NCBI GenBank assembly: GCA_026989455.1
Contig: JALSJH010000009.1
Location: forward strand, 41,401 to 105,400
From: Chromatiales bacterium
GTDB taxonomy: Bacteria > Pseudomonadota > Gammaproteobacteria > RBG-16-57-12
Direction: 5' to 3'
DNA: 64,000 nucleotides
Notes under the pieces: generated by a model
Told to the model about the DNA's origin: nothing
The model's input: only the letters and a program-made list of their open reading frames with translations
The model's database searches: none
Shown here: piece after piece, positions 20,323-31,633 of the stretch
Numbering within the stretch: the stretch's first letter is position 1
Layout: each line of letters begins with the position of its first letter
Position numbers and translations under genes: made by a program

Positions 20323-21819
20323 ATGAGTAAAGAGATTTTGATGGTTGTTGATGCCGTTTCCAATGAGAAGGGTGTTGAGAGCGAAATCATATTTGAGGCA
20401 ATTGAAGCGGCGCTGGCGATGGCGACCAAAAGGCTTCATAGCGAAGATATGAATATTGAAGTGGTCATTGATCGTAAGAGTGGTGACTACGAAACTTTTC
20501 GCGTGTGGAACGTGGTTGACTATCCTGATCTAGAAGATCCTGAAAGTGAACTGACCATGGTTGATGCAGTCGATTACGACGAAAATGCTCAGGTGGGTGA
20601 TGTCATCAAAGAGCCTATGGAGTCTGTTGAGTTTGGGCGTATTGCAGCGCAGACAGCCAAGCAGGTGATTGTGCAGAAGGTTCGTGAAGCTGAGCGTGCG
20701 CAAATTGTAGAGCTGTATGAGCACCGCAAGGGTGAGTTGATTACCGGTGTGGTTAAGCGCCTTGATAAAGGCGGTGTCATACTGGATATGGGTAACCACG
20801 CTGAGGCGAGCATTACCCGGGAAAATATGATTCCCCGTGAGGCGGTTCGTCCAGGTGATCGAATTAGAGGCTTGCTTTTTGATGTGCGCGCCGAGAGTCG
20901 TGGCCCGCTACTACATGTGAGTCGCAGCCACCCCGACCTTTTAATCGAGCTGTTTAAGCTGGAAGTTCCGGAAGTGGGTGATGATGTGATTAGCATCATC
21001 AGTGCGGCCAGAGACCCCGGTGTACGCGCTAAAATAGCGGTGCGTAGTAACGATGATCGAATTGATCCGGTGGGGGCTTGTGTCGGTATGCGAGGCTCTC
21101 GTGTGCAGTCGGTCTCTAACGAGTTAGCGGGTGAGCGGGTTGATATCATTCTGTGGGATGAAAACCCTGCGCAGTTTGTTATTAACGCAATGTCTCCAGC
21201 TGAAGTGAGTTCAATCGTTGTTGATGAAGATGCGCACAGCATGGACATTGCGGTGGTTGATGAGCAGCTCTCACAAGCGATTGGCCGTAATGGACAAAAT
21301 ATCAGGTTGGCGACAGAGCTGACCGGGTGGACGCTGAATGTGATGGGTGAATCACAGGCGGCTGAGCAGAGTGAGATGGAAGCAAAGGCCGCGCAGGCGC
21401 TGTTTGTTGATAAGCTCGATGCAGATGAAGATGTGGCGGCAATTTTGTATCAGGAAGGCTTTAGTAGTATTGAAGAGATTGCCTATGTGCCCCATGCCGA
21501 GTTGCTGGAAATTGAAGAGTTTGATGAAGATATTGTTGATGAACTGCGTAATCGTGCTCGAGATGTCCTGCTGACCCAGGATATTTCAAAAGAGGAGCAT
21601 GCTGATGATAAACCAGGCGTAATAGAGTTGATCGATTTGGAGGGTATGGATGAGGCGCTCTACCAGCTGTTAACCGCTCGCGGTATCAATAGTTGGGAAG
21701 AATTGGCGGAACTCTCCATAGATGATTTTGATGATGTAGACGGTGTTGATGAAACACGTGCGGGTGCCTTGATTATGGCCGCTCGCGCACCATGGTTTGC
21801 AGAAGAGAGCAATAAATAA
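20323..21819 (+). CDS. nusA: transcription termination/antitermination factor NusA
   Basis: S1/KH regions (DPVGACVGMRGSRVQSVSNEL), IGRNGQNIRLATELTGW, two C-terminal acidic repeats. Confidence 0.98.
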   Translation: MSKEILMVVDAVSNEKGVESEIIFEAIEAALAMATKRLHSEDMNIEVVIDRKSGDYETFRVWNVVDYPDLEDPESELTMVDAVDYDENAQVGDVIKEPMESVEFGRIAAQTAKQVIVQKVREAERAQIVELYEHRKGELITGVVKRLDKGGVILDMGNHAEASITRENMIPREAVRPGDRIRGLLFDVRAESRGPLLHVSRSHPDLLIELFKLEVPEVGDDVISIISAARDPGVRAKIAVRSNDDRIDPVGACVGMRGSRVQSVSNELAGERVDIILWDENPAQFVINAMSPAEVSSIVVDEDAHSMDIAVVDEQLSQAIGRNGQNIRLATELTGWTLNVMGESQAAEQSEMEAKAAQALFVDKLDADEDVAAILYQEGFSSIEEIAYVPHAELLEIEEFDEDIVDELRNRARDVLLTQDISKEEHADDKPGVIELIDLEGMDEALYQLLTARGINSWEELAELSIDDFDDVDGVDETRAGALIMAARAPWFAEESNK

Positions 21820-21840
21820 GTAGCTCAAGGGGTAGGTGTT

Positions 21841-24426
21841 ATGTCTAGCGTAACAGTCAAACAATTTGCTGAGGCAGTCTCTGTTCCGGTTGAACGATTA
21901 CTTTCTCAGTTGTCAGAGGCTGGGTTGTCAGCTGAGACAGCGGACGCGTTGATTAGTGATGATGAGAAGGTTCTTTTGCTGGATTTTTTGCGCAAAAGTG
22001 GTGATGGAGTGAAAGAAAAGGCAGTTTCATCGCCTAAGAAAATCACGCTTAATCGCAAATCGACCAGTGAGCTGCGCCAGTCATCATCCCAAGGTGGTCG
22101 TTCAAAGACGGTCAGTGTTGAGGTGCGTAAAAAACGTACCTACGTCAAGCGCAGTGCGGCGGTAGATGAAACACCGACACCTAGCCCAGAAGAGAGCTCT
22201 GTTGAAACAGTCGCAGAGGTTGTTGCAAAGCCACCCGAGCCAGAAAAATCTGAAGAGACGCTGAAGCAAGAGATGCGTGAACGTGCCATTGAGCAGGCGC
22301 GTGTCACTGCGGCGACAGAGGCCAGTAAGAAGGCTAAGCTGAAAGGCGATGTGCTTGAAGAGGTGCGTCGACTCGCCGCTGAAGAGTCGAACCGTAAAAA
22401 GGCAGAGGAGGAGGCGCGCCTGTTGATTGAAGCGCGTAACGCCGTTAAGAGCACGGCAGCGCCTGCATCCGAGAAAAAAGCGGATGACACTAACCCGCGC
22501 AACAATAAGCGCAGGGGTAAGGGTGGCGATCGTGAAACCAAGTATGGCCGCAAAGAGCTGCATGTGGCAAAAGGCAAATCGGGTCGACGTGGTGGCAAGA
22601 AAGGCAAGCGTGCTCGTATGGTTGTTGATGATAATCAAGAGCATGGCTTTACAGCGCCTACGGCTCCAATTGTGCGCGAAGTGGCTGTGTCGGAGACCAT
22701 TGCGGTTGCCGAACTGGCTCAACGCATGGCCGTTAAGGCTGCGGATGTTATCAAGGCGATGATGAATATGGGCACCATGGTGACCATAAATCAGGTGCTG
22801 GATCAGGAGACTGCCTCCATTGTGATTGAAGAGATGGGGCATAAAGTCAAGCTGATCAATGAAGATGCGATTGAAGATGAAATTGTAGGCCTAGTTGATG
22901 AAGATAACGGTGAGCGGGTTTCTCGGCCACCGGTTGTTACCATTATGGGGCATGTCGATCACGGTAAAACGTCACTGCTTGATTATATTCGAACCACTAA
23001 GGTTGCAGCGGGTGAAGCCGGTGGCATCACCCAGCATATCGGTGCATACCATGTGGATACACCAAAAGGAACCATCTCATTCCTCGATACTCCAGGGCAC
23101 GCAGCGTTTACTGCAATGCGTGCTCGGGGTGCTAAAGCAACCGATATCGTGGTGCTTGTGGTTGCCGCAGATGATGGCGTGATGCCGCAAACAAAAGAGG
23201 CCATTCAGCATGCGAAAGCAGCTGAAGTACCCCTTATTATTGCAGTTAATAAGTGTGATAAAGATGAGGCAGATCCTAAACGCGTCATGCAGGAGCTGGT
23301 GGCGGAAGAGGTTATCCCGGAAGATTGGGGTGGTGAGCATATGTTTATTCAGGTCTCCGCCAAAACCGGACAAGGTGTTGATGAGTTGCTGGACAGCATC
23401 TTACTGCAGACCGAGATCCTTGAACTCACAGCCGTTACTGATGCACCGGCAAGAGGCGTTGTTATCGAGTCACGTCTCGATAAAGGTCGGGGGCCTGTGG
23501 CGACCATTTTGGTTCAAAACGGTACCTTGAAAAAAGGGGATATCGTGCTGGCGGGTCTGGAGTATGGTCGAGTGCGTACCATGCTTGATGAAAACGGCAA
23601 GCTGGTGACCAATGCAGGGCCATCGATGCCGGTTGAAATACTCGGTCTATCCGGTGTTCCTTCTGCAGGTGATGAGGCCATTGTGGTTGCCAATGAGCGT
23701 AAGGCGCGAGAAGTGGCGATGTTCCGCCAAGGCAAGTTCCGCGAAATAAAACTGGCGCGCCAACAGAAGGCTAAGCTGGAAAATATGTTCAACACTATGG
23801 CTGAAGGCAAAGTCAGTACCATGAACCTAGTTATTAAAGCCGATGTTCAAGGTTCATCTGAGGCACTCTCCGATGCGCTGCGTAAGCTCTCAACGGATGA
23901 GGTTCGAGTTAATATCGTCGCCAGTGGTGTGGGTGGTATTACCGAATCTGATATGAACCTGGCGATGGCATCCAGTGCCGTGGTGATTGGTTTCAATGTT
24001 CGTGCCGAAATATCGGCCAAGCGTTTAGCTGAAAATGAAGAGATTGAACTGCGTTACTACAGCGTGATTTATGATGCGATTGACGAGGTTCGCCATGCCA
24101 TGACAGGCATGTTGGCACCTGAGTTCAAAGACGTGGTGGTGGGTATGGCTGAAGTTCGTGACGTGTTCAGCGCGCCAAAAATTGGTTTGATTGCTGGGTG
24201 TATGGTCATGGAAGGTGCGGTCAGACGCAGTAGCCCGATTCGAGTGCTGCGTGACAATGTTGTCGTCTACGAAGGTGAGCTCGAATCATTGCGCCGCTTC
24301 AAAGATGATGTCAATGAGGTCAAGAGCGGCACCGAGTGTGGCATCGGCGTGAAAAACTACAATGACGTTCAAGTGGGTGACCAGATTGAAGTCTATGATC
24401 GTATCGAGGTTAAACGTACACTTTAA
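21841..24426 (+). CDS. infB: translation initiation factor IF-2
   Basis: [41 protein letters not shown]. Confidence 0.99.
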   Translation: MSSVTVKQFAEAVSVPVERLLSQLSEAGLSAETADALISDDEKVLLLDFLRKSGDGVKEKAVSSPKKITLNRKSTSELRQSSSQGGRSKTVSVEVRKKRTYVKRSAAVDETPTPSPEESSVETVAEVVAKPPEPEKSEETLKQEMRERAIEQARVTAATEASKKAKLKGDVLEEVRRLAAEESNRKKAEEEARLLIEARNAVKSTAAPASEKKADDTNPRNNKRRGKGGDRETKYGRKELHVAKGKSGRRGGKKGKRARMVVDDNQEHGFTAPTAPIVREVAVSETIAVAELAQRMAVKAADVIKAMMNMGTMVTINQVLDQETASIVIEEMGHKVKLINEDAIEDEIVGLVDEDNGERVSRPPVVTIMGHVDHGKTSLLDYIRTTKVAAGEAGGITQHIGAYHVDTPKGTISFLDTPGHAAFTAMRARGAKATDIVVLVVAADDGVMPQTKEAIQHAKAAEVPLIIAVNKCDKDEADPKRVMQELVAEEVIPEDWGGEHMFIQVSAKTGQGVDELLDSILLQTEILELTAVTDAPARGVVIESRLDKGRGPVATILVQNGTLKKGDIVLAGLEYGRVRTMLDENGKLVTNAGPSMPVEILGLSGVPSAGDEAIVVANERKAREVAMFRQGKFREIKLARQQKAKLENMFNTMAEGKVSTMNLVIKADVQGSSEALSDALRKLSTDEVRVNIVASGVGGITESDMNLAMASSAVVIGFNVRAEISAKRLAENEEIELRYYSVIYDAIDEVRHAMTGMLAPEFKDVVVGMAEVRDVFSAPKIGLIAGCMVMEGAVRRSSPIRVLRDNVVVYEGELESLRRFKDDVNEVKSGTECGIGVKNYNDVQVGDQIEVYDRIEVKRTL

Positions 24427-24842
24427 TGGCGACGCGTAACTACAAACGAACGGACCGTGTGGCGGATCAGATTCAACGTGAGCTGGCTCAGTTGATTGCT
24501 CGCCAGGTAAAAGACCCGCGTGTGGGTATGGTGACGATTACGGGTGTTGATGTCACTCGTGAGTTTGATCATGCGAAGATATTTTTCACCGTTATGGATG
24601 CAGATCAAGCCACGATTAAAGAGACCTCGACTGGATTGACTAAGGCGGCGGGCTTTCTGCGAAGAGAGTTGGGGCGTGCTATTCGTCTGCGAACGGTTCC
24701 GCAACTTCATTTTCACTATGACAGTTCCATCGAGCACGGCGCTCACCTCTCCAACCTGATTGAGCAGGCGGTTAAAAGTGATAAACGGCTTGCCGATGAT
24801 GCGGATGAGGGTATTGATTTGCCTGAAAACGACAAGCGGTAG
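24426..24842 (+). CDS. rbfA: 30S ribosome-binding factor A
   Basis: [34 protein letters not shown]. Confidence 0.97.
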   Translation: MATRNYKRTDRVADQIQRELAQLIARQVKDPRVGMVTITGVDVTREFDHAKIFFTVMDADQATIKETSTGLTKAAGFLRRELGRAIRLRTVPQLHFHYDSSIEHGAHLSNLIEQAVKSDKRLADDADEGIDLPENDKR

Positions 24843-24850
24843 GTCGGCAG

Positions 24851-25768
24851 GTGGCTCGGCGTAAGAGAGGTCGTGACCTCAGTGGTGTTCTGCTTCTGAA
24901 TAAACCGCTGGGTGATAGCTCCAACGGCATATTACAGCGTGTAAAGCGCCTTTATAATGCCAATAAAGCGGGGCATACTGGCGCGCTTGATCCACTGGCA
25001 AGTGGCATGTTGCCGATCTGTTTTGGTGAGGCTACCAAGTTTTCAAGTTATCTGCTGAATTCTGATAAGTGCTATATTGCGACCTGCAAACTGGGTGCCA
25101 CCACCACCACGGGTGATGCCGAGGGAGAAGTGGTTCAACAACGCCCGGTAGGGGTGTATAGTAGGGCGCTAATGGCGCAAGTGGTTGCGCGCTTTAGCGG
25201 TGAAATTGAACAGATACCTCCCATGTATTCGGCCCTCAAACATAAGGGGCAGCCGCTGTACAAATTGGCAAGGCGAGGTGAAGAGGTTGAGCGTAAAGCA
25301 CGCTCTATAACGATACATCGCTTGGATATCCTGCGTCACGAAGGTGATGAGCTGGATATTCGGGTCTGTAGTTCCAAGGGAACGTATATACGAACCCTTG
25401 CTGAGGATATCGGTGAGTTCCTCGGTTGTGGTGCCCATTTAACTGCCCTTCATCGTGAATGGGTGGCAGGATACGAAGATCATCCAATGGTCTCTCTTGC
25501 GCTGGTTGAGCAGCTGGCTGAGCAGGGATTTGAACAACTGGATGAGAAATTGTTACCGATGGAAGCCGCACTGAAAGACTTTCCGCAGGTTGAGCTTGAT
25601 GCCGATGCCTCGTTTTACATCTGTCGCGGTCAACAGGTGTTTGTAGCGAATAGCCCCCCTTGTGGTCTGTTACGGCTCTATTCGCATGAAAAAGCCTTTT
25701 TGGGTTTGGGTGAAGTTCAGAGTGATGGACGAATCGCCCCCAAACGGCTTGTTAGCAGCGTTGAGTAA
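24851..25768 (+). CDS. truB: tRNA pseudouridine(55) synthase
   Basis: GTG start; GVLLLNKPLGDSSN, AGHTGALDPLASGMLPICFGEATK. Confidence 0.97.
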   Translation: MARRKRGRDLSGVLLLNKPLGDSSNGILQRVKRLYNANKAGHTGALDPLASGMLPICFGEATKFSSYLLNSDKCYIATCKLGATTTTGDAEGEVVQQRPVGVYSRALMAQVVARFSGEIEQIPPMYSALKHKGQPLYKLARRGEEVERKARSITIHRLDILRHEGDELDIRVCSSKGTYIRTLAEDIGEFLGCGAHLTALHREWVAGYEDHPMVSLALVEQLAEQGFEQLDEKLLPMEAALKDFPQVELDADASFYICRGQQVFVANSPPCGLLRLYSHEKAFLGLGEVQSDGRIAPKRLVSSVE

Positions 25769-25832
25769 TCATCAGCTGCTTAATTAATTTAAACTTATCC
25801 TGTACAGCAGGAGATTATTAGGAGTTTTACCA

Positions 25833-26102
25833 ATGGCATTAACTGCTCAAGATAAACAAGCTATTGTCAACGATTACAAGCGTGGCGAGAGTGATACAGG
25901 CTCCCCCGAGGTTCAGGTTGCACTGCTGACTGCGCGTATCGAAGACCTCTCTGGTCACTTTAAAGAGCACAAGCATGACCACCACTCACGCCAAGGTCTG
26001 CTGCGTTGTGTTAACCAGCGTCGCAAATTATTAAGCTACCTGAAAAACAAAGATCTGGGTCGCTACCGCGATTTGATCTCTCGTTTAGGTCTGCGTAAGT
26101 AA
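25833..26102 (+). CDS. rpsO: 30S ribosomal protein S15
   Basis: [46 protein letters not shown]. Confidence 0.99.
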   Translation: MALTAQDKQAIVNDYKRGESDTGSPEVQVALLTARIEDLSGHFKEHKHDHHSRQGLLRCVNQRRKLLSYLKNKDLGRYRDLISRLGLRK

Positions 26103-26141
26103 ATTAACAATAATCTATGGCCTTATCTCAAGGAGCCTGAC

Positions 26142-28229
26142 GTGACGACAGCAACAGTAAAAACTTTCCAGTACGGCCAGCATACTGTCAAATTGGAAAC
26201 AGGTGAAATTGCCCGCCAGGCCTCAGGTGCCGTGATGATCAGCATGGGTGACACCACCCTGCTGGTTACCTGTGTTGCAAAGAAAGAGGCCGTCGAAGGG
26301 CGTGATTTTTTTCCGCTGACGGTTAACTATCAAGAGCGTACTTACTCTGCGGGCAAGATTCCGGGTGGTTTTTTCAAGCGTGAAGGCAGGCCGACTGAGA
26401 AAGAGACGCTGACCTGTCGACTGATCGACCGCCCACTGCGTCCGTTATTTCCTAATGGATTTATCAATGAGGTGCAAATCGTTGCTACGGTGGTCTCCCT
26501 CGATCCTGAAATTGATCCTGACATCCCCGCAATCATCGGTGCCTCGGCAGCTGTTGCGTTATCGGGTTGTCCGTTTTCCGGAGTTATAGGCGCAGCGCGT
26601 GTTGCTTATGTTGATGGTCAGTATTTGCTGAACCCTGATCGTACCGTGTTGGCTACTTCTGACCTGGACCTTGTGGTTGCCGGGACGGAAAGTGCGGTGC
26701 TGATGGTTGAGTCGGAAGCGAAAGAGCTCTCTGAAGAGGTGATGTTGGGGGCCGTAGTCTACGGACACGAGCAGCTGCAAACGGCGATTAAGGCGATAGA
26801 TGAACTGGTTGCTGAGGTGGGTGTCACAAAGTGGGAGTGGCAAGCGCCTGTAGAGGATGCCGAATTGAAGGCAGCCGTGGCTGAGATTGCTGAAACATCG
26901 GTCACTGCGGCGTATCAAATCAGTGACAAGCAGGCGCGTTATGCAGCACTGGATGAGGTTCGTGGTGATCTGGTGGCCAAATTGGCATCTGAAACGTCTC
27001 AGTGGAGTGCGGAGGCGGTTAAAGCAGCGCTGAGTAAACTTGAAAAATCGGTTGTGCGCACACGGATTATCGAAGGTAACCCTCGCATTGATGGTCGCGA
27101 TAGCCACTCTGTGCGTCCCATCACGGTCACTACTGGTTTATTGCCTCGTGTCCACGGTTCATCACTCTTTACCCGCGGTGAAACACAAGCAATTGTAGCG
27201 GTTACACTGGGTACAGAGCGTGATGCACAGGTGATTGATGCGATTGAAGGTGAACGTAAAGATCCCTTCATGTTGCACTACAATTTCCCACCTTACTGTG
27301 TAGGTGAGACGGGTATGGTGGGTAGTCCGAAGCGACGTGAAATTGGTCATGGTCGTCTGGCAAAGCGCGGTGTTGCTGCGGTTATGCCGACACTTGACGA
27401 GTTTCCCTATGTTGTCCGCGTTGTATCAGAAATCACCGAGTCAAACGGCTCCAGCTCGATGGCTTCAGTGTGTGGCTCGAGTTTGGCATTGATGGATGCC
27501 GGGGTGCCGATAAAAGCACCTGTTGCCGGTATCGCCATGGGGTTGATTAAAGAAGAGAGTGGCTTTGCGGTGCTGAGTGATATTCTGGGTGATGAGGATC
27601 ACTTGGGCGATATGGACTTTAAAGTGGCCGGTACTAATGGTGGTGTCACTGCATTGCAGATGGATATTAAAATCGATGGCATCACAAAAGAGATCATGGA
27701 GGCCGCTTTAGAGCAAGCCAAGGCGGGTCGCCTGTATATTTTGGGTGAAATGGCCAAGGTTATTCATGACTCCCGTGAAGATGTCTCTGATTTTGCACCT
27801 CGCATTCTGACGATTAAAGTTAACCCGGATAAAATCCGTGACATCATCGGCAAAGGCGGTGCAACGATCCGTGCGCTGACTGAGGAGACCGGCACCAGTA
27901 TCGATATTTCTGATGATGGTGTGGTTAAGATCGCTTCTGTTGATGGTTTGGCAGCAAAAGAGGCTGTAAAGCGTATTGAACAGATTACCGCAGATGTTGA
28001 AGTGGGTTCAATCTACGAAGGTACGGTATCCAAGTTGATGGATTTCGGTGCTTTTGTGAATATCCTTCCTGGCAAAGATGGCCTGGTACACATCTCACAG
28101 ATCTCTGTTGAGCGCGTTGAAAAGGTCAGTGACAAATTGTCAGAGGGTGATGTGATCAAAGTGAAGGTGCTTGAGATTGACAAGCAGGGTCGCATTCGCT
28201 TGAGTATGAAGGCAATCACTGAAGGCTGA
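26142..28229 (+). CDS. pnp: polyribonucleotide nucleotidyltransferase
   Basis: [20 protein letters not shown]-terminal KH ([16 protein letters not shown]) and S1 domains. Confidence 0.99.
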   Translation: MTTATVKTFQYGQHTVKLETGEIARQASGAVMISMGDTTLLVTCVAKKEAVEGRDFFPLTVNYQERTYSAGKIPGGFFKREGRPTEKETLTCRLIDRPLRPLFPNGFINEVQIVATVVSLDPEIDPDIPAIIGASAAVALSGCPFSGVIGAARVAYVDGQYLLNPDRTVLATSDLDLVVAGTESAVLMVESEAKELSEEVMLGAVVYGHEQLQTAIKAIDELVAEVGVTKWEWQAPVEDAELKAAVAEIAETSVTAAYQISDKQARYAALDEVRGDLVAKLASETSQWSAEAVKAALSKLEKSVVRTRIIEGNPRIDGRDSHSVRPITVTTGLLPRVHGSSLFTRGETQAIVAVTLGTERDAQVIDAIEGERKDPFMLHYNFPPYCVGETGMVGSPKRREIGHGRLAKRGVAAVMPTLDEFPYVVRVVSEITESNGSSSMASVCGSSLALMDAGVPIKAPVAGIAMGLIKEESGFAVLSDILGDEDHLGDMDFKVAGTNGGVTALQMDIKIDGITKEIMEAALEQAKAGRLYILGEMAKVIHDSREDVSDFAPRILTIKVNPDKIRDIIGKGGATIRALTEETGTSIDISDDGVVKIASVDGLAAKEAVKRIEQITADVEVGSIYEGTVSKLMDFGAFVNILPGKDGLVHISQISVERVEKVSDKLSEGDVIKVKVLEIDKQGRIRLSMKAITEG

Positions 28230-28258
28230 TTTTAGCTTTAGTTTTTTGTACAGGAGAG

Positions 28259-28276
28259 GGGCTTTTAGCCCTTTTT
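28259..28276 (+). terminator. intrinsic terminator after pnp
   Basis: GGGCTtttAGCCCTTTTT. Confidence 0.7.
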
Positions 28277-28408
28277 CTGTATGTGGTTGTTGACTCTTTC
28301 GGGGTGATTGCATGTGATCTACCTATTTCCCCCAGAAAGGCAGCGGTGGGTGGCGTGTTCTAGCGCGCTGAGTTCTAGCCGATTGAATAGAGAGGCAAGG
28401 CAACGGTT

Positions 28409-29311
28409 ATGAGTGTTGAGCAATTAAACGCAGAGTTTGCTATTTCTGGTCAACTTGAATTTATTCAGGGTAAGGGTGGTCTGCCCTTTATCGCCATTGA
28501 TAATGGCGCAGCGTGTGCCCTGATCTCAATCTATGGCGGACAAGTGCTGCGTTTTAAGCCCGCAGGGACTGCTGATGATCTCCTGTTCTTGAGTGATAAA
28601 GCTCATTATGTTCAAGGCCAGGCTATTAAGGGTGGAGTGCCGATCTGTTGGCCTTGGTTTGGTGATGACCCTGAAAATAGAGGCCGAGCAGCCCACGGCT
28701 TTGCGCGCAATCGAATGTGGCGTGTCATAGCGACTGAAGGTTCGGATGAAGGCGTCACCAAGGTGACGTTGGGTTTTTCTGATTCGGAGGATACTCGCAA
28801 AATTTGGCCGCACTCGTTTGATCTTCGTCTGGAAATTAGCGTGGGGCAGTCGTTGGGTTTGAGCTTGGTGACGCGCAATATGGGTGATCAGCCCTTGGTG
28901 ATTACCCAAGCGCTGCACACCTATTTTAGTGTAACTGATATTAATCGAGTCTTCATAACCGGTCTGGATGGGGTCGGTTATCTGGATAAGGTCGATGACT
29001 TTAACCAGAAACAGCAGTGTGGAGACCTCTCAATCAGCGGCGAAGTGGACCGAATTTATACCGATGTACCTGCGGTATTGGCGATAAATGATGTGGCACG
29101 GCCACGGGCTGTGCAAATTGAATCCAGCGGCAATAAAACCTCAGTGGTTTGGAATCCGTGGAGAGACAAAACCGCCAACATGGCTGATCTGGATGATGAA
29201 GCTTATCAGCACTTTGTCTGTGTCGAAACAGCTAATGCAGCGGATGACCGCATTGAGATAGCTGCAGGTGAGTCGTATCAATTAACCGCTTATTACCGGG
29301 TTGCTGAGTAG
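28409..29311 (+). CDS. D-hexose-6-phosphate mutarotase (YeaD-like aldose 1-epimerase)
   Basis: IKGGVPICWPWFGDDPENRGRAAHGFARNRMW, QALHTYFSVTDI, VVWNPW motifs. Confidence 0.88.
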   Translation: MSVEQLNAEFAISGQLEFIQGKGGLPFIAIDNGAACALISIYGGQVLRFKPAGTADDLLFLSDKAHYVQGQAIKGGVPICWPWFGDDPENRGRAAHGFARNRMWRVIATEGSDEGVTKVTLGFSDSEDTRKIWPHSFDLRLEISVGQSLGLSLVTRNMGDQPLVITQALHTYFSVTDINRVFITGLDGVGYLDKVDDFNQKQQCGDLSISGEVDRIYTDVPAVLAINDVARPRAVQIESSGNKTSVVWNPWRDKTANMADLDDEAYQHFVCVETANAADDRIEIAAGESYQLTAYYRVAE

Positions 29312-30238
29312 CTAGCTCCTATGGTTGGACTCCTCCTCACGTATGCAGTTGAGCAGCGCTTGTAAGTCCTTTTTACGTGCGTAGGTGGGGCGCCATACTA
29401 AGGCGATCTGTCGGTGTGGCCCTGGTTCTGATAGCGGGCGTAAGTGGATGTTGCTCTGCTCTACCAACATACTCTCTGCCGCCATATCAGGAATAAAAGT
29501 TATCCCCTGACCACCTGCAACCATCTCTATCATTGTGTAGAGGCTAGTGCCTTGGATTGCAGCACGTTGGCGCGACGATTGCCAATGGCAGGCAGCGAGC
29601 GCATGATCACGCAGACAGTGCCCCTCCTCCAACAGCATGATTTCATCAGCAGGCAACTGATCAGACGACATCGCTTGATGACTGCTTGCCAGTGGATGGT
29701 CTGGCGGGAAGGCGATGCAAAAGTTCTCTTCGCTGATCAATTCATGCTCTAACCCCTTTAAATTGTAGGGTAGAGCCATGATCGCGCAGTCAATCTGACC
29801 ACTGCTTAACCGCTCCAGCAGCGATGCGCTTCGCTCTTCGATGAGCAGTAGCTTCAGCTTTGCAAAGTGTTTGCGAATACCGGGCAAAACCTTGGGCAGT
29901 AAAAAGGGGCCAATGGTAGGAATGACACCTAACCTAAGCTGCCCGACCAAGGTACCCATTTCACCTTTGGCGGTCTCTACGATCTCATTAGCCTGCTCTA
30001 TCAACTGTCGAGCTTTAGGCTCCAACATATAACCCAAAGGTGAGATAAGCACCTTTCGTTTGTTGCGTTCAAACAGCGCTCCGCCCAGCATCGCTTCCAG
30101 CTCTTGTATGCCAGAGCTCAAAGTGGACTGGGTGACAAAGCAGCGCTCAGCCGCATGACCAAAGTGTTTTGACTCAATTACTGCAAGAAAGTATTGCAGC
30201 TGGCGCATGGAGGGTAAGTTAATAATCGAAATTTCCAA
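29312..30238 (-). CDS. oxyR: OxyR-type LysR family peroxide-responsive regulator
   Basis: LysR HTH (RQLQYFLAVIESKHFGHAAERCFVTQSTLSSGIQELE); GHCLRDHALAAC keeps both cysteines with the spacing of E. coli OxyR C199/C208. Confidence 0.88.
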   Translation of the reverse strand: MEISIINLPSMRQLQYFLAVIESKHFGHAAERCFVTQSTLSSGIQELEAMLGGALFERNKRKVLISPLGYMLEPKARQLIEQANEIVETAKGEMGTLVGQLRLGVIPTIGPFLLPKVLPGIRKHFAKLKLLLIEERSASLLERLSSGQIDCAIMALPYNLKGLEHELISEENFCIAFPPDHPLASSHQAMSSDQLPADEIMLLEEGHCLRDHALAACHWQSSRQRAAIQGTSLYTMIEMVAGGQGITFIPDMAAESMLVEQSNIHLRPLSEPGPHRQIALVWRPTYARKKDLQALLNCIREEESNHRS

Positions 30239-30321
30239 TCACAGTTAGTTAATTAATTCATTGGATCTACTTTATAGATTTTCTTAGACTAGCTCCAGTT
30301 TAAATATCTTTCATCACACAA

Positions 30322-30479
30322 GGAATCTCTGATTAAGTCTGGATGAATTTAGGCTGAGAGGAAATTGCTCTCATTTATTCCGAAATGCGCAGTAATAGTC
30401 ACTCTATTGGTGCAATTTTCGGGATAAATGAGGGCGATTTCAGCCAGCATAAAGCATTCATGACTTGAGCAGGGCTTCC
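30322..30479. mobile_element. MITE-like 158-bp imperfect palindrome (family A, copy 2)
   Basis: Same length and architecture as 6602-6759; flanked by ACAA direct repeats (30318-30321, 30480-30483). Confidence 0.85.
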
Positions 30480-30493
30480 ACAAGGAGCAATCT

Positions 30494-31507
30494 ATGAAAA
30501 AATCTATCTTTGCCCTCGCAATGCTGGCCGCTGGCTCAGTGCATGCCTTGGAGGCGATACCGAGTGTCGTACAAGTGCCTGCTGATAATCCAATGAGTAT
30601 GGCGAAAGTTGAACTGGGAAAGCAGTTATATTTTGACCCACGGCTCTCAATCGACGGCACCGTCTCGTGTAACACTTGCCACAATGTAATGGCGGGTGGT
30701 GCCGATGATCGCCCAACATCAGTGGGTGTTAATGGTCAGCGGGGTGGTCGAAATGCCCCCACTGTTTGGAATGCCGCTCTGTTGAGTGCTCAGTTTTGGG
30801 ATGGCCGCGCTGCAACACTGGAAGATCAGGCCAAGGGGCCACCACTGAACCCAATCGAAATGGGCATGCCTTCTGAACAGGCCGTTGAAGAGCGCCTCAG
30901 CAGTATTCCTGGCTATAAAGTCCAGTTTGAATCGATTTTCGGAGAGGTCTCTTACGATAATATGGCTAAAGCCATTGCTGCCTATGAGCGCACCTTGATT
31001 ACAATGAATAGCCCTTTTGACCGTCATGTGAATGGCGATAAAATGGCAATGAGTAAGCAAGCGGTTAAAGGTATGCAGCGTTTTGAAGAGATAGGTTGTG
31101 TGAGTTGTCACTCAGGAGTTAACTTTGCTGGCCCTAAAATGACCCTAGGTGAAGGCTTCTATCAAAAATTCCCTCTTTTTGAAAATGATGACATCGCTAA
31201 ATATAACCTGGACGAAGATAAGGGTCGTTACGAAGTCACAAAAGATGCCGCGGATATGAATAGCTGGCGTGTTCCCTCGCTGCGCAATATTGCGGTAACA
31301 GCCCCCTATTTTCACAATGGTGCAGTAAAAACTCTGCATGAGAGTGTGCGTATCATGGCCGTCTCACAGTTGGGTGTGGAGTTGAAGCCGAGTGAGGTTG
31401 AGGAGATTGTTGCTTTCTTAAACAGCCTGACAGGTGAGTTCCCTGAACAGACCATGCCTAGGTTGCCAGGAGTGGCAGGTGAGAGCTTGGTGGGTAGTAT
31501 AAAGTAA
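30494..31507 (+). CDS. ccp: di-heme cytochrome c peroxidase
   Basis: Signal peptide, CNTCH and CVSCH heme sites, QLYFDPRLSIDGTVSC, WNAALLSAQFWDGRA. Confidence 0.93.
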   Translation: MKKSIFALAMLAAGSVHALEAIPSVVQVPADNPMSMAKVELGKQLYFDPRLSIDGTVSCNTCHNVMAGGADDRPTSVGVNGQRGGRNAPTVWNAALLSAQFWDGRAATLEDQAKGPPLNPIEMGMPSEQAVEERLSSIPGYKVQFESIFGEVSYDNMAKAIAAYERTLITMNSPFDRHVNGDKMAMSKQAVKGMQRFEEIGCVSCHSGVNFAGPKMTLGEGFYQKFPLFENDDIAKYNLDEDKGRYEVTKDAADMNSWRVPSLRNIAVTAPYFHNGAVKTLHESVRIMAVSQLGVELKPSEVEEIVAFLNSLTGEFPEQTMPRLPGVAGESLVGSIK

Positions 31508-31518
31508 CCCACTGCTTT

Positions 31519-31558
31519 GCCACAAAAAAACCCGGCCTAGTGCCGGGTTTTTTGTGGC
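31519..31558. terminator. bidirectional-type intrinsic terminator
   Basis: GCCACAAAAAAACCCGGC-ctagt-GCCGGGTTTTTTGTGGC. Confidence 0.85.
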
Positions 31559-31633
31559 ACTTAAAACCATTATATTTAGATTTTGTGATGGGTAGCATGG
31601 CAGCTATCTTTTTATAACCTATACTTTTCTCCT

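Noticed and set aside
22102-22842. Long minus-strand ORFs inside infB
   Set aside because: Entirely antisense to IF-2; Ser/Leu-rich translations typical of reverse-complement coding sequence.
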